NCBI GenBank assembly: GCA_013115135.1
Contig: JABANP010000231.1
Span: 1-64,000 of the forward strand
Origin: Perkinsus olseni
Taxonomy: Eukaryota > Perkinsozoa > Perkinsida > Perkinsidae
Direction of reading: 5' to 3'
DNA length: 64,000 nt
Below the pieces are notes generated by a model. The model had not been told where the DNA came from, did no database searches, and was given only the letters and a program-made list of their open reading frames with translations. Made by a program: the position numbers and the translations under genes. Positions 1 through 12,018 of the stretch are shown here, in pieces. Every line of letters begins with the position of its first letter. Positions within the stretch are counted from its first letter, which is position 1.

Positions 1-469
1 AGTCTCTCACGGTGTTTTGTACTCTCGTGTTATTGCCGAAGCATCCCAGCCTTGCCATTGCTGATGCTCAAGCCTCGTTGGAAGGCGGCAGCTGCGTCAG
101 GCCTCGTGGTCGGATTTCCCTGTCCCTAATAGGGACTCCCTGGCCTGCGATTTTGAAGTACTTCGCAACGGCATCTGTCTCGAGTTCTATCACGGGCAAC
201 AGGAGCTGGCGGTCTGCATGACATTAGTGGTACAGGATCGACCCAGCCTGTTCGAGTATTTTCTATGCACCATGAGACCAGCCCTGCCATTCCATCAGAA
301 TTTTAGGGACAGGGACGATTCCTGAGGGCTAGCGCAATGGAATGAGGTGTCCCCGACACAATCAGCTATGGTTTGCGCCTTCCTATCGGGAACGATTCGA
401 AAGGAAATAGTTCGGAGCCTTCCGTCTTCTTTACTGTAGTTCTACTACGATGAGTGAGAGACCGCGTTA
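1..469. other. left edge, no gene supported
   Basis: I find no supportable gene here. The minus strand between about 235 and 80 has an open stretch of roughly 50 codons ending in TGA that reads like protein, but it has no start and I do not recognise it. It could be the last exon of a gene or a retroelement remnant. Confidence 0.3.
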
Positions 470-517
470 ATGATATGTATCGCTCGCATGGAATTGCCAT
501 CAGTGTCACTTTCCTTC

Positions 518-1480
518 ATGAAAGCTTGCATCTATACTCCCGAGAAAAGCGAGATCAAATGGTCTACAGAGGAGCTTGCGCTCCCGACCCCAGCAGCCGA
601 CCAAGTTCAAGTGAAAGTCCTGGCTGCTAGCATTAATCCCATTGATCTGGCCCTGCCTGTCATACCGATTGTCCAGAAGGACTGCCCTGGTCGGCCTGTC
701 GGCTTTGACTTCGCAGGAGAAGTGACCATTGGTTCCGGTGAGCACAAGAAGGGTGATCTGGTCTACGGCGTAGCTCGCCAAGGCTCCTTCTGTGAGTATA
801 CCGTGGCTGATGTGTCTCGTATTGCCCGCATTCCGAAGGGCATGTCACCCGTCGTCGCCGCCTCCTTGCCGATAGCCACCCTGGTTAGTCTACAGGCTCT
901 GAAGCAAGGTGGCGTTTTGGCTCCTGGCAAGAGTGTCCTCATCATCGGTGCGAGCGGTGGTACTGGAGCAAGTGCCGTACAGATCGCCAAGGCCCACGGT
1001 GCGAAGGTCTATGCCGTCTGCAGCGGAAGGAACGCTGATTACGTTAAGTCCCTCGGTGCCGATGTGGTCCTCGATTACACTAAGGATGGCTTCCAGCTCC
1101 CCAACGACCAGTGCCCAGCCGGTACCGTTGATATGGTGTATGACTGTGTCACCAGTATGCAAGACATGAACTATGAACCCACCGCCCGTGGGACTCTCAA
1201 GGAGGGTGGTATGTATGTCTGCACGAATGCTACTAACTTGAACGACTGGATGGCATTCTTCGTTGATCGTTTGGTCCCCTTCTCTGTCCAACGGCCCAAC
1301 TATTCCTTGGCTTTGGTCGACTGCAACACCAAAGATCTCAACGACCTGTCGGATATGGTGAGCTCCGGGAAGTTGCACATTCAGATCAAGGAGGTCCCAT
1401 TCACCGCCGAAGGATGCAAGGAGGCTGTTGACGCTATTGTCAGTCGGAAAATCCGAGGCAAAGTAGTCATCAAGATGTGA
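518..1480 (+). CDS. MDR-family NAD(P)-dependent oxidoreductase (quinone reductase / alcohol dehydrogenase-like)
   Basis: A single-exon protein of about 320 residues, the usual size for the medium-chain dehydrogenase/reductase family. An N-terminal GroES-like fold (DQVQVKVLAASINPIDLAL; RPVGFDFAGEV) is followed by a Rossmann fold with the dinucleotide-binding loop GASGGTGASAVQIAK near residue 145. I see none of the cysteine clusters of zinc-containing alcohol dehydrogenases, so it fits the zinc-free quinone oxidoreductase / RTN4IP1-like branch, which reduces quinones or enones with NADPH. The start at 518 (MKACIY) is chosen because family members begin with MKA. Upstream in-frame ATGs at 470 and 488 would add up to 16 residues. 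The substrate cannot be predicted. No signal peptide, so probably cytosolic or mitochondrial. It is unrelated to the repeat-rich genes that follow. Confidence 0.85.
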   Translation: MKACIYTPEKSEIKWSTEELALPTPAADQVQVKVLAASINPIDLALPVIPIVQKDCPGRPVGFDFAGEVTIGSGEHKKGDLVYGVARQGSFCEYTVADVSRIARIPKGMSPVVAASLPIATLVSLQALKQGGVLAPGKSVLIIGASGGTGASAVQIAKAHGAKVYAVCSGRNADYVKSLGADVVLDYTKDGFQLPNDQCPAGTVDMVYDCVTSMQDMNYEPTARGTLKEGGMYVCTNATNLNDWMAFFVDRLVPFSVQRPNYSLALVDCNTKDLNDLSDMVSSGKLHIQIKEVPFTAEGCKEAVDAIVSRKIRGKVVIKM

Positions 1481-2728
1481 GCTTCTCTAGCAAACCTATA
1501 TTATCGCAGTTCTGATTTACAAAAAATACCCCGATTATTTGGCGATTCTAAAAAGTTGTGTATTGTGTTCCTAGGTTAATCGTGAGCTCGGATGGTCCCT
1601 TCATTGTTTCGCATTTGACAAGCGCATTGTCGTTGAAACGATTCGTTCCCAGCTTCGGCTGTATGGAGCTGCACTCAGCCATCGTGTCACCGTGAGATCT
1701 CTCGGGATACAGGATGGCTGTAAGCGAATCTAGTATGGGTCGTGTGCATCTCCGCAGTTCATCTCCGGGAGCGACCACGGAAGCTATGAGAAGCTCAGTG
1801 AGAACTCGCAGCTGGGTTAGAGGTTAGGTATCCGAGAGTTTTGGATTATGAACATTGAATGCTCTTCACTCACAAATCACTTGTTAAGTCAGTCTTATTA
1901 GTCCGTGAAAAACACTCACCTCTCATCACTCGGAGAGGCTTCGGTCTTGATCCGAAATCTCTGGATCCCCTCCCGCGGAGGTGAAACGTCGAGACTCAAT
2001 CGTCAAGACAGGCATTGCATCATGCAAGCGCCTCGAACATTGGGACTCTCTGGATCTCGCGGATGCACACGTACGCACCCAAGATTTGCTCACGAGGTGT
2101 GTGTGAGTTTATAGTCAACGCTTACGGTTCCTACTTAACTAGACTCTCGCCGATGTACTTAGTTGGAGAGTCTCTGTAACGGTGACATGCAAGGCAATGT
2201 TGGGTCGCGGCCTTCACGTCCATGTTTTCTGCTACTATCATAAATCTGCGCGTGAGGTGTCGCATCGCAATCAACAGGGCAGTGTGATTTCAGATGCAGA
2301 GTGTGCTAGCATTGGCAGGTAGAACGAATTTTATGTAACAAGCGCCACTCTCGTCTTGCCACCATGGGCGTCGTGAACACTAAAAGAATGACGAGCAATG
2401 ATCACACAATTTCTGTCTCCCTAACAAGTCTCGCTTTTCGTTATTCGAGACAACCCCTCCCGCAGCTTAAGCTCAAAGAGGGGGACAGAAATCCTGTGTG
2501 TTCGAGGAATCTTCGATAGAGTCCCTGAAAAGAAATAGCTCCCTTGGGTTTTCTGTCCCCATTTTCGCTGTGAGGTTCTGCAGCCGAGCTCGAGATGTTA
2601 TCTTCTGTGAACTCCCAGCGTTGCATTTACAGTGGGTTGAGCATTGTTATAGTCTGTAGGTTTGACCAGTGGCTCCTTGTGGTACACTATTTCCTGTCAG
2701 TTTGGTTGTTCTGTTTTCTTTCGCCGTT
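1481..2728. other. intergenic region
   Basis: No convincing coding region on either strand; the open frames are short and lack recognisable motifs. The last part should hold the promoter and 5-prime leader of the mucin-like gene starting at 2729. Confidence 0.4.
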
Positions 2729-5700
2729 ATGTCCTGGCAGGTCAGCTTTTACGCGCTAATTTGTCTTCTCGTCGCGCTTACTAACGCCGAGAGTGTCAGG
2801 AGTAATTCGGAGGTCGCTACCGAATCGTCTGCATGGTGTCAAACACATGCAGCACTTGATACTTACAGTGACAGCTCACTGGGTGACGGCTTCCTACCTC
2901 CTGATGGTATCACTCTGTTGGACTATGCCTTCGACTTCCAAAACAACTGGTACGTATCCGGCACCGACTTGGCCACTAAGAAAGACATGGTCTGGACGAT
3001 GGACTACCCGGGCAATAACCGTCGAATGGTCCTTGAGGGGACCGCAACGTCTATTGATGCGTACGAGGACACCTACTCCGGTTCAAGATTTGTACTGGCG
3101 ATTGTCGATAATGAAATCCGAAAGTATGGTGTGCCTGGTAATTTCGACCCTCCGGAGTTGACTGTCTACGCGACGATCCAGCCTAAGAGTAACAACTACC
3201 AGTGGTCAGATCTGGTCGTAGACCACGACTCCACACACGTTTATGCTTCCGATCTCAAGACCAATCAGGTTTATCGTTTCGATTTGGTGAGACCAGGCTA
3301 TGAGAGGACCAGTGTTGCTGGTAATGCTGATGGCAAAGCAATTGACGACGCCACTCATCTTGATGGCCCACAAGGCGTGAGGTTTTACAACAACGAGCTT
3401 TACATTCTCCAAGGTTCCGGTGATGACGCTCGGGTGGTGAGATGGCCCGTTGGTCAGTCGACTCGCCGACTAGTCTACGAGGACTTCGCTCCCCAAGGTC
3501 GACTTGGTTTTGAGGTCTCCAAGTTCACTGATGAGTACATCTATTACAGAGAAGGGGACGGGTCTGTTTACAAGCGTTGCATTGAAGAGACCTGCTCGAA
3601 GCCAACACTTTTGGCTGGTGGCTGTGGCGCAGGACATGCTCCTAACCAGATCACTAACAGTGGCTCTGGCGCCCTGAGGATGGCCCAAAGCGGCGACCTC
3701 ATTATTTGGGATTTCAGTGGAGACCGCTTCGTGAAGTGGGACGACGTCTCACTCGACTGCTCTCATTGCCCGACCACGACTGGCTCACCTTTCACGTCAT
3801 CTACGACGACTCCGGCCAGTTCCACCTCTATGCCCCCTTCGGTATGGTGCCGTGACAACGAAGCTATCGAGATTAATGATTTCCTCCCTCCTCAAGGTAT
3901 TGATCTCTATGATTATGCTTTCGACGTCAGTGACAACTGGTATATCGCTGGTAAAGACTTGGGTACCGATACAGACATGGTCTGGTCCATGGACTGGGCT
4001 GGTGACGACCGCGAAGTCCTCTTCGAGGCCACTGCCACTGCAATTGATGCATTCGATGACCCTTCCTCCCATTCAAGATACGTTCTCGCGATTGTCAACA
4101 ACGAGATTCGACTCTACGGTGCGCCTGGAAATACGAAGTCTCCTCTAGAGGGCGAGTTCAAGACTATTCAGAAAGCTAGTGGTGACTATCAGTGGGCCGA
4201 TCTCGTCATTGATCATGATACTTCGTATTTTTACGCTTCTGACCTGAAAACCCATCAGGTGTATCGTTTCGACCTAGATGCTCCCGGCTACCAGCGGACG
4301 AGCGTTGCTGGTAATCCCGATGGTCAGGCCATCAACGACGAGACCCATCTTGATGGCCCACAAGGTGTGAAGTACTACAACAATGAGTTGTATATTCTTC
4401 AAGGCTCTGGTGATGATGCTCGTGTGGTGAGATGGCCTGTTGGTGGATCGAAGCGTCGATGGGCCTATGAGGATTTCTTGCCCCATGGACGTTTCGGGTT
4501 TGAAGTCTCGAGTGTGACCGAGGGCTATATATATTACAGAGAAGGTGATGGATCTGTCTACAAGCACTGCATCGAGGAGTTGTGCAACGAACCACTACTT
4601 ATTGCGGGCGGGTGTGGAAATGGCCATGCCTCTAATCAGCTTACTAATGCTGGCTCGGGTGCCCTGAGGATGAATCATCAAGGCCTCCTTATCATTTATG
4701 ATTTCGGGAGTGAGAGATTCGTGAGATGGGCTAATAGGTTCCTCCCCTGCCCTGGTTGCACCACTACCACCACCACGACCACTACTACTACCACAACGAC
4801 AACCACAACAACGACCACTACTACCCCCACCACGACCACTACAACGACTACTACAACGACCACTACTACCCCCACTACAACGACTACTACAACGACTACT
4901 ACTACCCCCACTACTACTCCTACGACGACGACGACCACTACTACTACTGCGACGACCACTACTACTCCTACGACGACCACTACTACTCCTACGACGACCA
5001 CTACTACTGCGACGACCACTACTACTCCTACGACGACCACTACTACTCCTACTACTACAACGACCACGACAACTACTACTTCCCCTACTACGACGACCAC
5101 GACCACTACTACTTCCCCAACTACGACGACCACGACAACTACAACTGCTACTACGGAGAGCACGACGACCATGCATTCCACAAGCCCTACCGGATCCACC
5201 ACAAAAAGCCCTACTTGTGGTCCGATTGACTGTCATGATGGAGATAAGTTCTGCTGCTCGCAGCACAGCGGCAGTTACTGCAAATACTGGGTCATACCGG
5301 CTGTATGTTCCGGAACCGATATCCCTTGTACGTGTAACGATACCTCAACGACGACGCAGTCGCCTTTCACAACAAAGACTTTGATGACGACGACCTCAAC
5401 GACTACGACGAGCGCTATGACAAGCTCGCGTACTCCGGCTACGAGTACTGCTGCTTCTACTGTCACTAAGAGACATAGACTCACCACAACCGGCGCGTCT
5501 TTCACCACCGTGGCTTCATCGACCAGTAGTGGCACTACTGTCCCTGCAACCAGCAGTACTTCGACCAAGTCTGCGTCTACGACTGTCCCTGCGACCAGCA
5601 GTACTTCGACCAAGTCTGCGTCTACTACTGTCCCTGCAACCAGCAGTACTTCGACCAAGTCTGCGTCTACGACTGTCCCTGCGACCAGCAGTACTTCGAC

Positions 5701-8700
5701 CAAGTCTGCGTCTACTACTGTCCCCGCGACCAGCAGTACTTCGACCAAGTCTGTGTCTACTACTGTCCCCGCGACCAGCAGTACTTCGACCAAGTCTGCG
5801 TCTACGACTGTCCCCGCGACCAGCAGTACTTCGACCAAGTCTGTGTCTACTACTGTCCCCGCGACCAGCAGTACTACGACCAAGTCTGCGTCTACGACTG
5901 TCCCTGCGACCAGCAGTACTACGACCAAGTCTGCGTCTACTACTGTCCCTGCGACCAGCAGTACTTCGACCAAGTCTGCGTCTACTACTGTCCCCGCGAC
6001 CAGCAGTACTTCGACCAAGTCTGTGTCTACTACTGTCCCTGCGACCAGCAGTACTTCGACCAAGTCTGCGTCTACTACTGTCCCTGCGACCAGCAGTACC
6101 ACGACTGAGTCTACCTCGACTACGGTGCCCGTGACATCTACGACTGTCCCCGCGACCAGCAGTACTTCGACTAAGTCTGCGTCTACTACTGTCCCTGCGA
6201 CCAGCAGTACTTCGACCCAGTCTGCGTCTACGACTGTCCCTGTGACCAGCAGTACTTCGACTAAGTCTGCGTCTACTACTGTCCCAGCGACCAGCAGTAC
6301 CACGACTGAGTCCACCTGCGACCAGCAGTACTTCGACCAAGTCTACATCTACTACTGTCCCTGCGACCAGCAGTACTTCGACCAAGTCTGCGTCTACTAC
6401 TGTCCCTGCGACCAGCAGTACTACGACCAAGTCTGCGTCTACTACTGTCCCCGCGACCAGCAGTACTTCGACCAAGTCTGCGTCTACTACTGTCCCGGCG
6501 ACCAGCAGTACTACGACCAAGTCTGCGTCTACTACTGTCCCCGCGACCAGCAGTACTTCGACCAAGTCTGCGTCTACGACTGTCCCTGTGACCAGCAGTA
6601 CTTCGACCAAGTCTGCGTCTACGACTGTCCCTGCGACCAGCAGTACTTCGACCAAGTCTGCGTCCACTACTGTCCCTGCGACCAGCAGTACTTCGACCAA
6701 GTCTGCGTCTACTACTGTCCCTGCGACCAGCAGTACTTCGACCAAGTCTGCGTCTACTACTGTCCCAGCGACCAGCAGTACCACGACTGAGTCTACCTCG
6801 ACTACGGCGCCCGTGACATCTACGACTGTCCCCGCGACCAGCAGTACTTCGACCAAGTCTGCGTCTACTACTGTCCCTGCGACCAGCAGTACTACGACCA
6901 AGTCTGCGTCTACGACTGTCCCTGCGACCAGCAGTACTACGACCAAGTCTGCGTCTACGACTGTCCCTGCGACCAGCAGTACTACGACCAAGTCTGCGTC
7001 TACGACTGTCCCTGCGACCAGCAGTACTTCGACCAAGTCTGCGTCTACGACTGTCCCTGCGACCAGCAGTACTTCGACCAAGTCTGCGTCTACGACTGTC
7101 CCTGCGACCAGCAGTACTTCGACCAAGTCTGCGTCTACTACTGTCCCTGCGACCAGCAGTACCACGACTGAGTCTACCTCGACTACGGTGCCCGTGACAT
7201 CTACGACTGTCCCTGTGACCAGCAGTACTTCGACCAAGTCTGCGTCTACTACTGTCCCTGCGACCAGCAGTACTTCGACCAAGTCTGCGTCTACGACTGT
7301 CCCCGCGACCAGCAGTACTTCGACCAAGTCTGCGTCTACTACTGTCCCAGCGACCAGCAGTACTTCGACCAGGTCTGCGTCTACGACTGTCCCCGCGACC
7401 AGCAGTACTTCGACCAAGTCTGCGTCTACGACTGTCCCTGCGACCAGCAGTACTTCGACCAAGTCTGCGTCGACGACTGTCCCTGCGACCAGCAGTACTT
7501 CGACCAAGTCTGCGTCTACTACTGTCCCTGCGACCAGCAGTACCACGACTGAGTCTACCTCGACTACGGTGCCCGTGACATCTACGACTGTCCCTGCGAC
7601 CAGCAGTACTACGACCAAGTCTGCGTCTACTACTGTCCCTGCGACCAGCAGTACTTCGACCCAGTCTGCGTCTACTACTGTCCCAGCGACCAGCAATACT
7701 TCGACCAAGTCTGCGTCTACTACTGTCCCAGCGACCAGCAATACTTCGACCAAGTCCGTGTCTACGACTGTCCCAGCGACCAGCAGTACCACGACTGAGT
7801 CTACCTCGACTACGGTGTCCGTGACATCTACGACTGTCCCAGTGACCAGCAGTACTTCGACCAAGTCTGCGTCTACTACTGTCCCAGTGACCAGCAGTAC
7901 TTCGACCAAGTCTGCGTCTACCACTGTCCCTGCGACCAGCAGTACTTCGACCAAGTCTGCGTCTACTACTGTCCCTGCGACCAGCAGTACTTCGACCAAG
8001 TCTGCGTCTACTACTGTCCCCGCGACCAGCAGTACTTCGACCAAGTCTGCGTCTACTACTGTCCCTGCGACCAGCAGTACTTCGACCAAGTCTGCGTCTA
8101 CTACTGTCCCCGCGACCAGCAGTACTTCGACCAAGTCTGCGTCTACTACTGTCCCCGCGACCAGCAGTACTTCGACCAAGTCTGCGTCTACGACTGTCCC
8201 TGCGACCAGCAGTACTACGACCAAGTCTGCGTCTACGACTGTCCCTGCGACCAGCAGTACTACGACCAAGTCTGCGTCTACTACTGTCCCTGCGACCAGC
8301 AGTACTTCGACCAAGTCTGCGTCTACTACTGTCCCAGCGACCAGCAGTACTACGACCAAGTCTGCGTCTACTACTGTCCCAGCGACCAGCAGTACCACGA
8401 CTGAGTCTACCTCGACAACGGTGCCCGTGACATCTACGACTGTCCCTGCGACCAGCAGTACTTCGACCAAGTCTGCGTCTACTACTGTCCCCGCGACCAG
8501 CAGTACTTCGACCAAGTCTGCGTCTACGACTGTCCCTGCGACCAGCAGTACTACGACCAAGTCTGCGTCTACGACTGTCCCTGCGACCAGCAGTACTACG
8601 ACCAAGTCTGCGTCTACTACTGTCCCTGCGACCAGCAGTACTTCGACCAAGTCTGCGTCTACTACTGTCCCTGCGACCAGCAGTACTACGACCAAGTCTG

Positions 8701-10391
8701 CGTCTACTACTGTCCCCGCGACCAGCAGTACTTCGACCAAGTCTGCGTCTACTACTGTCCCCGCGACCAGCAGTACTACGACCAAGTCTGCGTCTACGAC
8801 TGTCCCCGCGACCAGCAGTACTACGACCAAGTCTGCGTCTACGACTGTCCCTGCGACCAGCAGTACTACGACCAAGTCTGCGTCTACTACTGTCCCCGCG
8901 ACCAGCAGTACTACGACCAAGTCTGCGTCTACTACTGTCCCCGCGACCAGCAGTACTACGACCAAGTCTGCGTCTACTACTGTCCCCGCGACCAGCAGTA
9001 CTACGACCAAGTCTGCGTCTACTACTGTCCCCGCGACCAGCAGTACTACGACCAAGTCTGCGTCTACGGCCCACCCTAGGCATGAAACGTCCACTACGCC
9101 TCTTACACGTAGCACCAGTACCAGCACCGCAACCGCTACTTGTGGTCCAATCGATTGCCACGACGGAGATCAGTTCTGTTGTAAACACTATATTGGTAGT
9201 TACTGCAAATATTGGGAATTCCCACCTGTTTGCTCGGGTACGAATATCCCCTGCTCTTGCGGCAACAGCACCAACGGCTGCACGACAACACACTCTCCCG
9301 TAACTAAGGGTTTAACGTCAACTCTTCCCCCAACGACAAGGACCACGGTCAGTACGAGTGCTCCTGTGACTACTACTACCAGTAATGCTCCTGTGACTAC
9401 TACTACCAGTAGTGCTCCTGTGACTACTACTACCAGTAATGCTCCTGTGACTACTACTACCAGTAGTGCTCCTGTGACTACTACTTCCAGTAGTGCTCCT
9501 GTGACTACTACTTCCAGTAGTGCTCCTGTGACTACTACTACCAGTAGTGCTCCTGTGACTACTACTACCAGTAGTGCTCCTGTGACTACTACTACCAGTA
9601 GTGCTCCTGTGACTACTACTACCAGTAGTGCTCCTGTGACTACTACTTCCAGTAGTGCTCCTGTGACTACTACTACCAGTAGTGCTCCTGTGACTACTAC
9701 TTCCAGTAATGCTCCTGTGACCACTACCAGTGGCAGTACTACAGCACCGAAGACTTCCAGTGCTCCTGTGACTACTAGTAGTAGCACTACCCCTGAGACC
9801 AGCGGCCACACCACGACAAAGCCGTCCTCTGCTACCACAGCAAGCGAAACTACAAGGTCCTCTACTAGTGCACAAACCACCAAGCGCTCAGCTACTACAT
9901 CCGCTACTTCATCACCATCTACAACACCAGCTACGACACCGGCTACTACAACACCGGCTATTCGCAGCACGACCGACACTACTAGTGCTTCAGGACCTGT
10001 CAACTGCCATGATGGAGATAAGTACTGTTGTGCCCATCACTCCGGCAGTTACTGCAAATACTGGGACTACCCACCGGTTTGCTCCGGTACCAATATACCA
10101 TGCTCGTGTGACCATCACACTTCCCCGCGAGCCGCAACAACGGCCAGTCCAAAGACGACTGCGACCCCGACTACTGCGGAATCTACCACTTCAGCTACTT
10201 CTTCCAAGGGGGCAGTTCAAACGTCGTCGAGTGCTCGAAGTTCCTCGGCATCGACACGAGCCCCGGCTACTACTACATCATCACTAACTTGTGATGCTTA
10301 TTGCGATATGGCATATCCTGGAAGCTACTGCAAGTACTGGCAGATACCAAGTATTTGCTCCAGTACGAATCTGCCTTGTGAGTGCAATTAG
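2729..10391 (+). CDS. giant secreted mucin-like protein: two propeller-like domains, Thr-rich repeats, four CKYW Cys-rich modules (frame break near 6315)
   Basis: Translation starts best at the ATG at 2729, which gives a signal peptide (MSWQVSFYALICLLVALTNA). The frame is open another 60 bases upstream, but only from a GTG. Two related domains of about 300 residues follow (roughly 2870-3760 and 3840-4755), each with NWYxxG, YASDLKT, GPQGV and YIYYREGDGSVYK blades typical of beta-propeller/NHL-like folds. Then come poly-Thr (4762-5158), a CKYW module (5214-5335), a 45-bp repeat array (5533-9066), a second module (9139-9262), a 27-bp repeat array (about 9360-9719), and modules three and four (9995-10115 and 10288-10388). 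Near 6315 one repeat junction has lost a segment and the Thr-rich reading moves to another frame, which continues to 10391. The first frame stops at 6790. So this is either about 2,550 residues interrupted by one frameshift, a truncated protein, or an assembly error. Probably a heavily O-glycosylated surface or secreted protein; function unknown. Confidence 0.75.
4762..5158 (+). repeat. poly-threonine ACN microsatellite-like tract
   Basis: About 130 codons, nearly all ACN (Thr) with occasional Pro, Ala or Ser. It lies inside the mucin-like gene between the second propeller-like domain and the first CKYW module. The mixture of ACC, ACG, ACT and ACA codons argues for selection on the protein and not for a pure microsatellite. 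The reverse strand reads as poly-Val, a shadow. Confidence 0.9.
5533..9066 (+). repeat. 45-bp (15-codon) minisatellite array, about 78 units
   Basis: The unit encodes TTVPATSSTSTKSAS with a TST/TTT variant. It is interrupted every 4-13 units by a divergent junction containing TTESTSTTVPVTSTTVPATSS-type sequence. Unit variants (CCT, CCC or CCA for Pro; TCG or ACG in the TST/TTT codon; TCTAC G/T) are shuffled along the array, as expected from unequal exchange. The array lies within the mucin-like gene, and long open frames on both strands here are by-products of the periodicity. Confidence 0.95.
9358..9720 (+). repeat. 27-bp (9-codon) SAPVTTTTS minisatellite
   Basis: Thirteen to fourteen near-perfect tandem copies of a unit encoding S(S/N)APVTTT(T/S), between the second and third CKYW modules of the mucin-like gene. 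The low divergence between units indicates recent expansion. Confidence 0.9.
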
Positions 10392-11525
10392 AGCTAATTT
10401 CGAGGTTGCTCCGACAATCTTCCGAGAACCGGCTTGCATCGCACAGTCTTCTTGTATTCAGTCGGTTGAAGGAATTTCTCTCCGTTCATTCGCCTTCGAA
10501 ACTTCAACTCACCTTTCGTGTCTACAATTTATCATTTATTCGAGAACGGTTTGATGTTGTGTTTGTAAGTTGGTGAAAGTGCGGTAGACTGGCAGGCTTT
10601 AGCGTGAACAGCTCCGAACGAAGGGTAGTTGTGGGCATAATCACTTGGTTCAGCAGCAGCGAGAACGGATGCGGCTTGACGAGCCTTGTGAAGACGCTCT
10701 TCTTCGTAGGCTTTCCGTAAAATCTGCAGCGGTCAGGAGAAAGACCGGGTCGATGTTAGATGTCCTGTTTGGACAATCAGCAGACGCGATGGGCGATAGT
10801 AGCCGAGAGAAGGAGTTGCTGCGCTCAGGGAATTCACAACCGCGAACACTCGATACGTGTGTCGATCAAGAGAGCACTCCACGCTGATAGCCAGCTAGAA
10901 TTTCTGTCATTACGAGACCCTCCTCTTACGAGTCTGCTTTCTCGGCAAAATGAGTTCATAAGAACCGATAACGCCATCGGAGAGGTCACTGTGGAAGGGT
11001 TTCAGTGAAGTTCCTCTCGTTTGTTGTTTTATTTCTCAGTTAAACCCGTGGGGTTCGACGCGGGTAAAACCTCTTACGGGGGACAGCCTACACAGCATCC
11101 ACTGGGGCGCGCGCGTTAACCAAACAGCTGAGCTACGGCCCTGCGTAACCAGCTAACGATATGAAGCAAGCAGCCGTCTGGTGCTCAGTCAATTTTTTTT
11201 TTAACCAGAATACGGGGAGAGCATGACACCTGGCTACGATCGCTGGCTCGATCACAGCCAGCTTGCATGCTTGGTCCGCACGAGCTCAGGATTTCAGTGA
11301 TCGGTCAGAGCATCACTGTGTCCGGGCCTCGTGACTGGACCCTCCTCCCAGTCCCCCGTATTTACGGTTTTACGGAGGAGCAAGAAGTGCTTCCTCGGAG
11401 ATTGTGTAGAACAACAACAGTGCACACATGCAGGCAATTCCAGCGATCTTAAGGCCGCTGAGATTTCTTATCCATGGCGATATCAACAACACCATAACGA
11501 GGCCACCATCCTCCACCATCCGCGG
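10392..11525. other. intergenic region with tRNA-like remnants
   Basis: No convincing gene. On the minus strand around 11150-11075 a box-A-like stretch (TAGCTCAGCTGTTTGG) resembles a tRNA D-arm but no matching anticodon and acceptor arms follow. At 11044-11065 there is a 7-bp stem with a GGGTTCGA loop, like an isolated T-arm. Confidence 0.35.
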
Positions 11526-11712
11526 AAGATAATTTCCGACGAAAGATGATCATCTTCAATCCTTAGCTGTACTGAATCGCTTGAGCGATTTAAGGACCAG
11601 GTCCTCACCTTGCGCGAACACTCAAGTTGGACAGGGATCCGATACTGGAAACAGCGGGAGGACGTCGGGACCTCAAGTCTCGTGGTCGTGAGGATGATCT
11701 CAGTGCATTTGG

Positions 11713-11970
11713 ATGAGCATGGGTTCGGCTGAGAATTCGGGGGAAGAAGCTCCCGAAAATTCTTCGCCATGCCCTATGGCTATGACAGAGCAATCGACTC
11801 ATCATTCATACCGGAGGCGTCAGCTCGCGGAGGCCTACGATCACAATTTTGGTTTTTACATGTTGGATATTCGGACCTCGCTGGTCTATTGGCTACAGGG
11901 CCATCGCCACGCCATATTCCACAGAGTGCATCCGAGTGTTCCATGGAGCTTCCTAAGCTTCAATAGCTAG
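11713..11970 (+). CDS. conserved small ORF upstream of array genes (85 codons)
   Basis: An 85-codon ATG frame (MSMGSAENSGEE...) lies in the leader of each unit, also at 16465-16722 and 21281-21538. In the inverted fourth copy the retrotransposon removes its 5-prime part. A second open frame of 65 codons overlaps it in every copy, and the copies are too similar to tell whether selection acts on protein. It may be an upstream ORF of the main transcript or just leader sequence. Confidence 0.2.
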   Translation: MSMGSAENSGEEAPENSSPCPMAMTEQSTHHSYRRRQLAEAYDHNFGFYMLDIRTSLVYWLQGHRHAIFHRVHPSVPWSFLSFNS

Positions 11971-12018
11971 TTCTAGGGAGTACTCGAGTATGATGAAGCA
12001 TGTCTATTCTACAATTCA

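Noticed and set aside
2669..2728. GTG-started extension of the mucin-like gene
   Set aside because: Eukaryotic starts at GTG are rare, and the ATG at 2729 directly gives a good signal peptide.
4696..5202. Poly-Val and His/Tyr/Asp-rich frames opposite or alongside the poly-Thr tract
   Set aside because: Shadows of ACN codon repeats.
5275..9293. Long minus-strand open frames (346, 1203 and 1005 codons) over the repeat array
   Set aside because: They are reading-frame shadows of the 45-bp repeat: Val/Asp- or Arg/Ser-rich periodic sequence with no start context or domain. The plus strand has a signal peptide and Cys modules.
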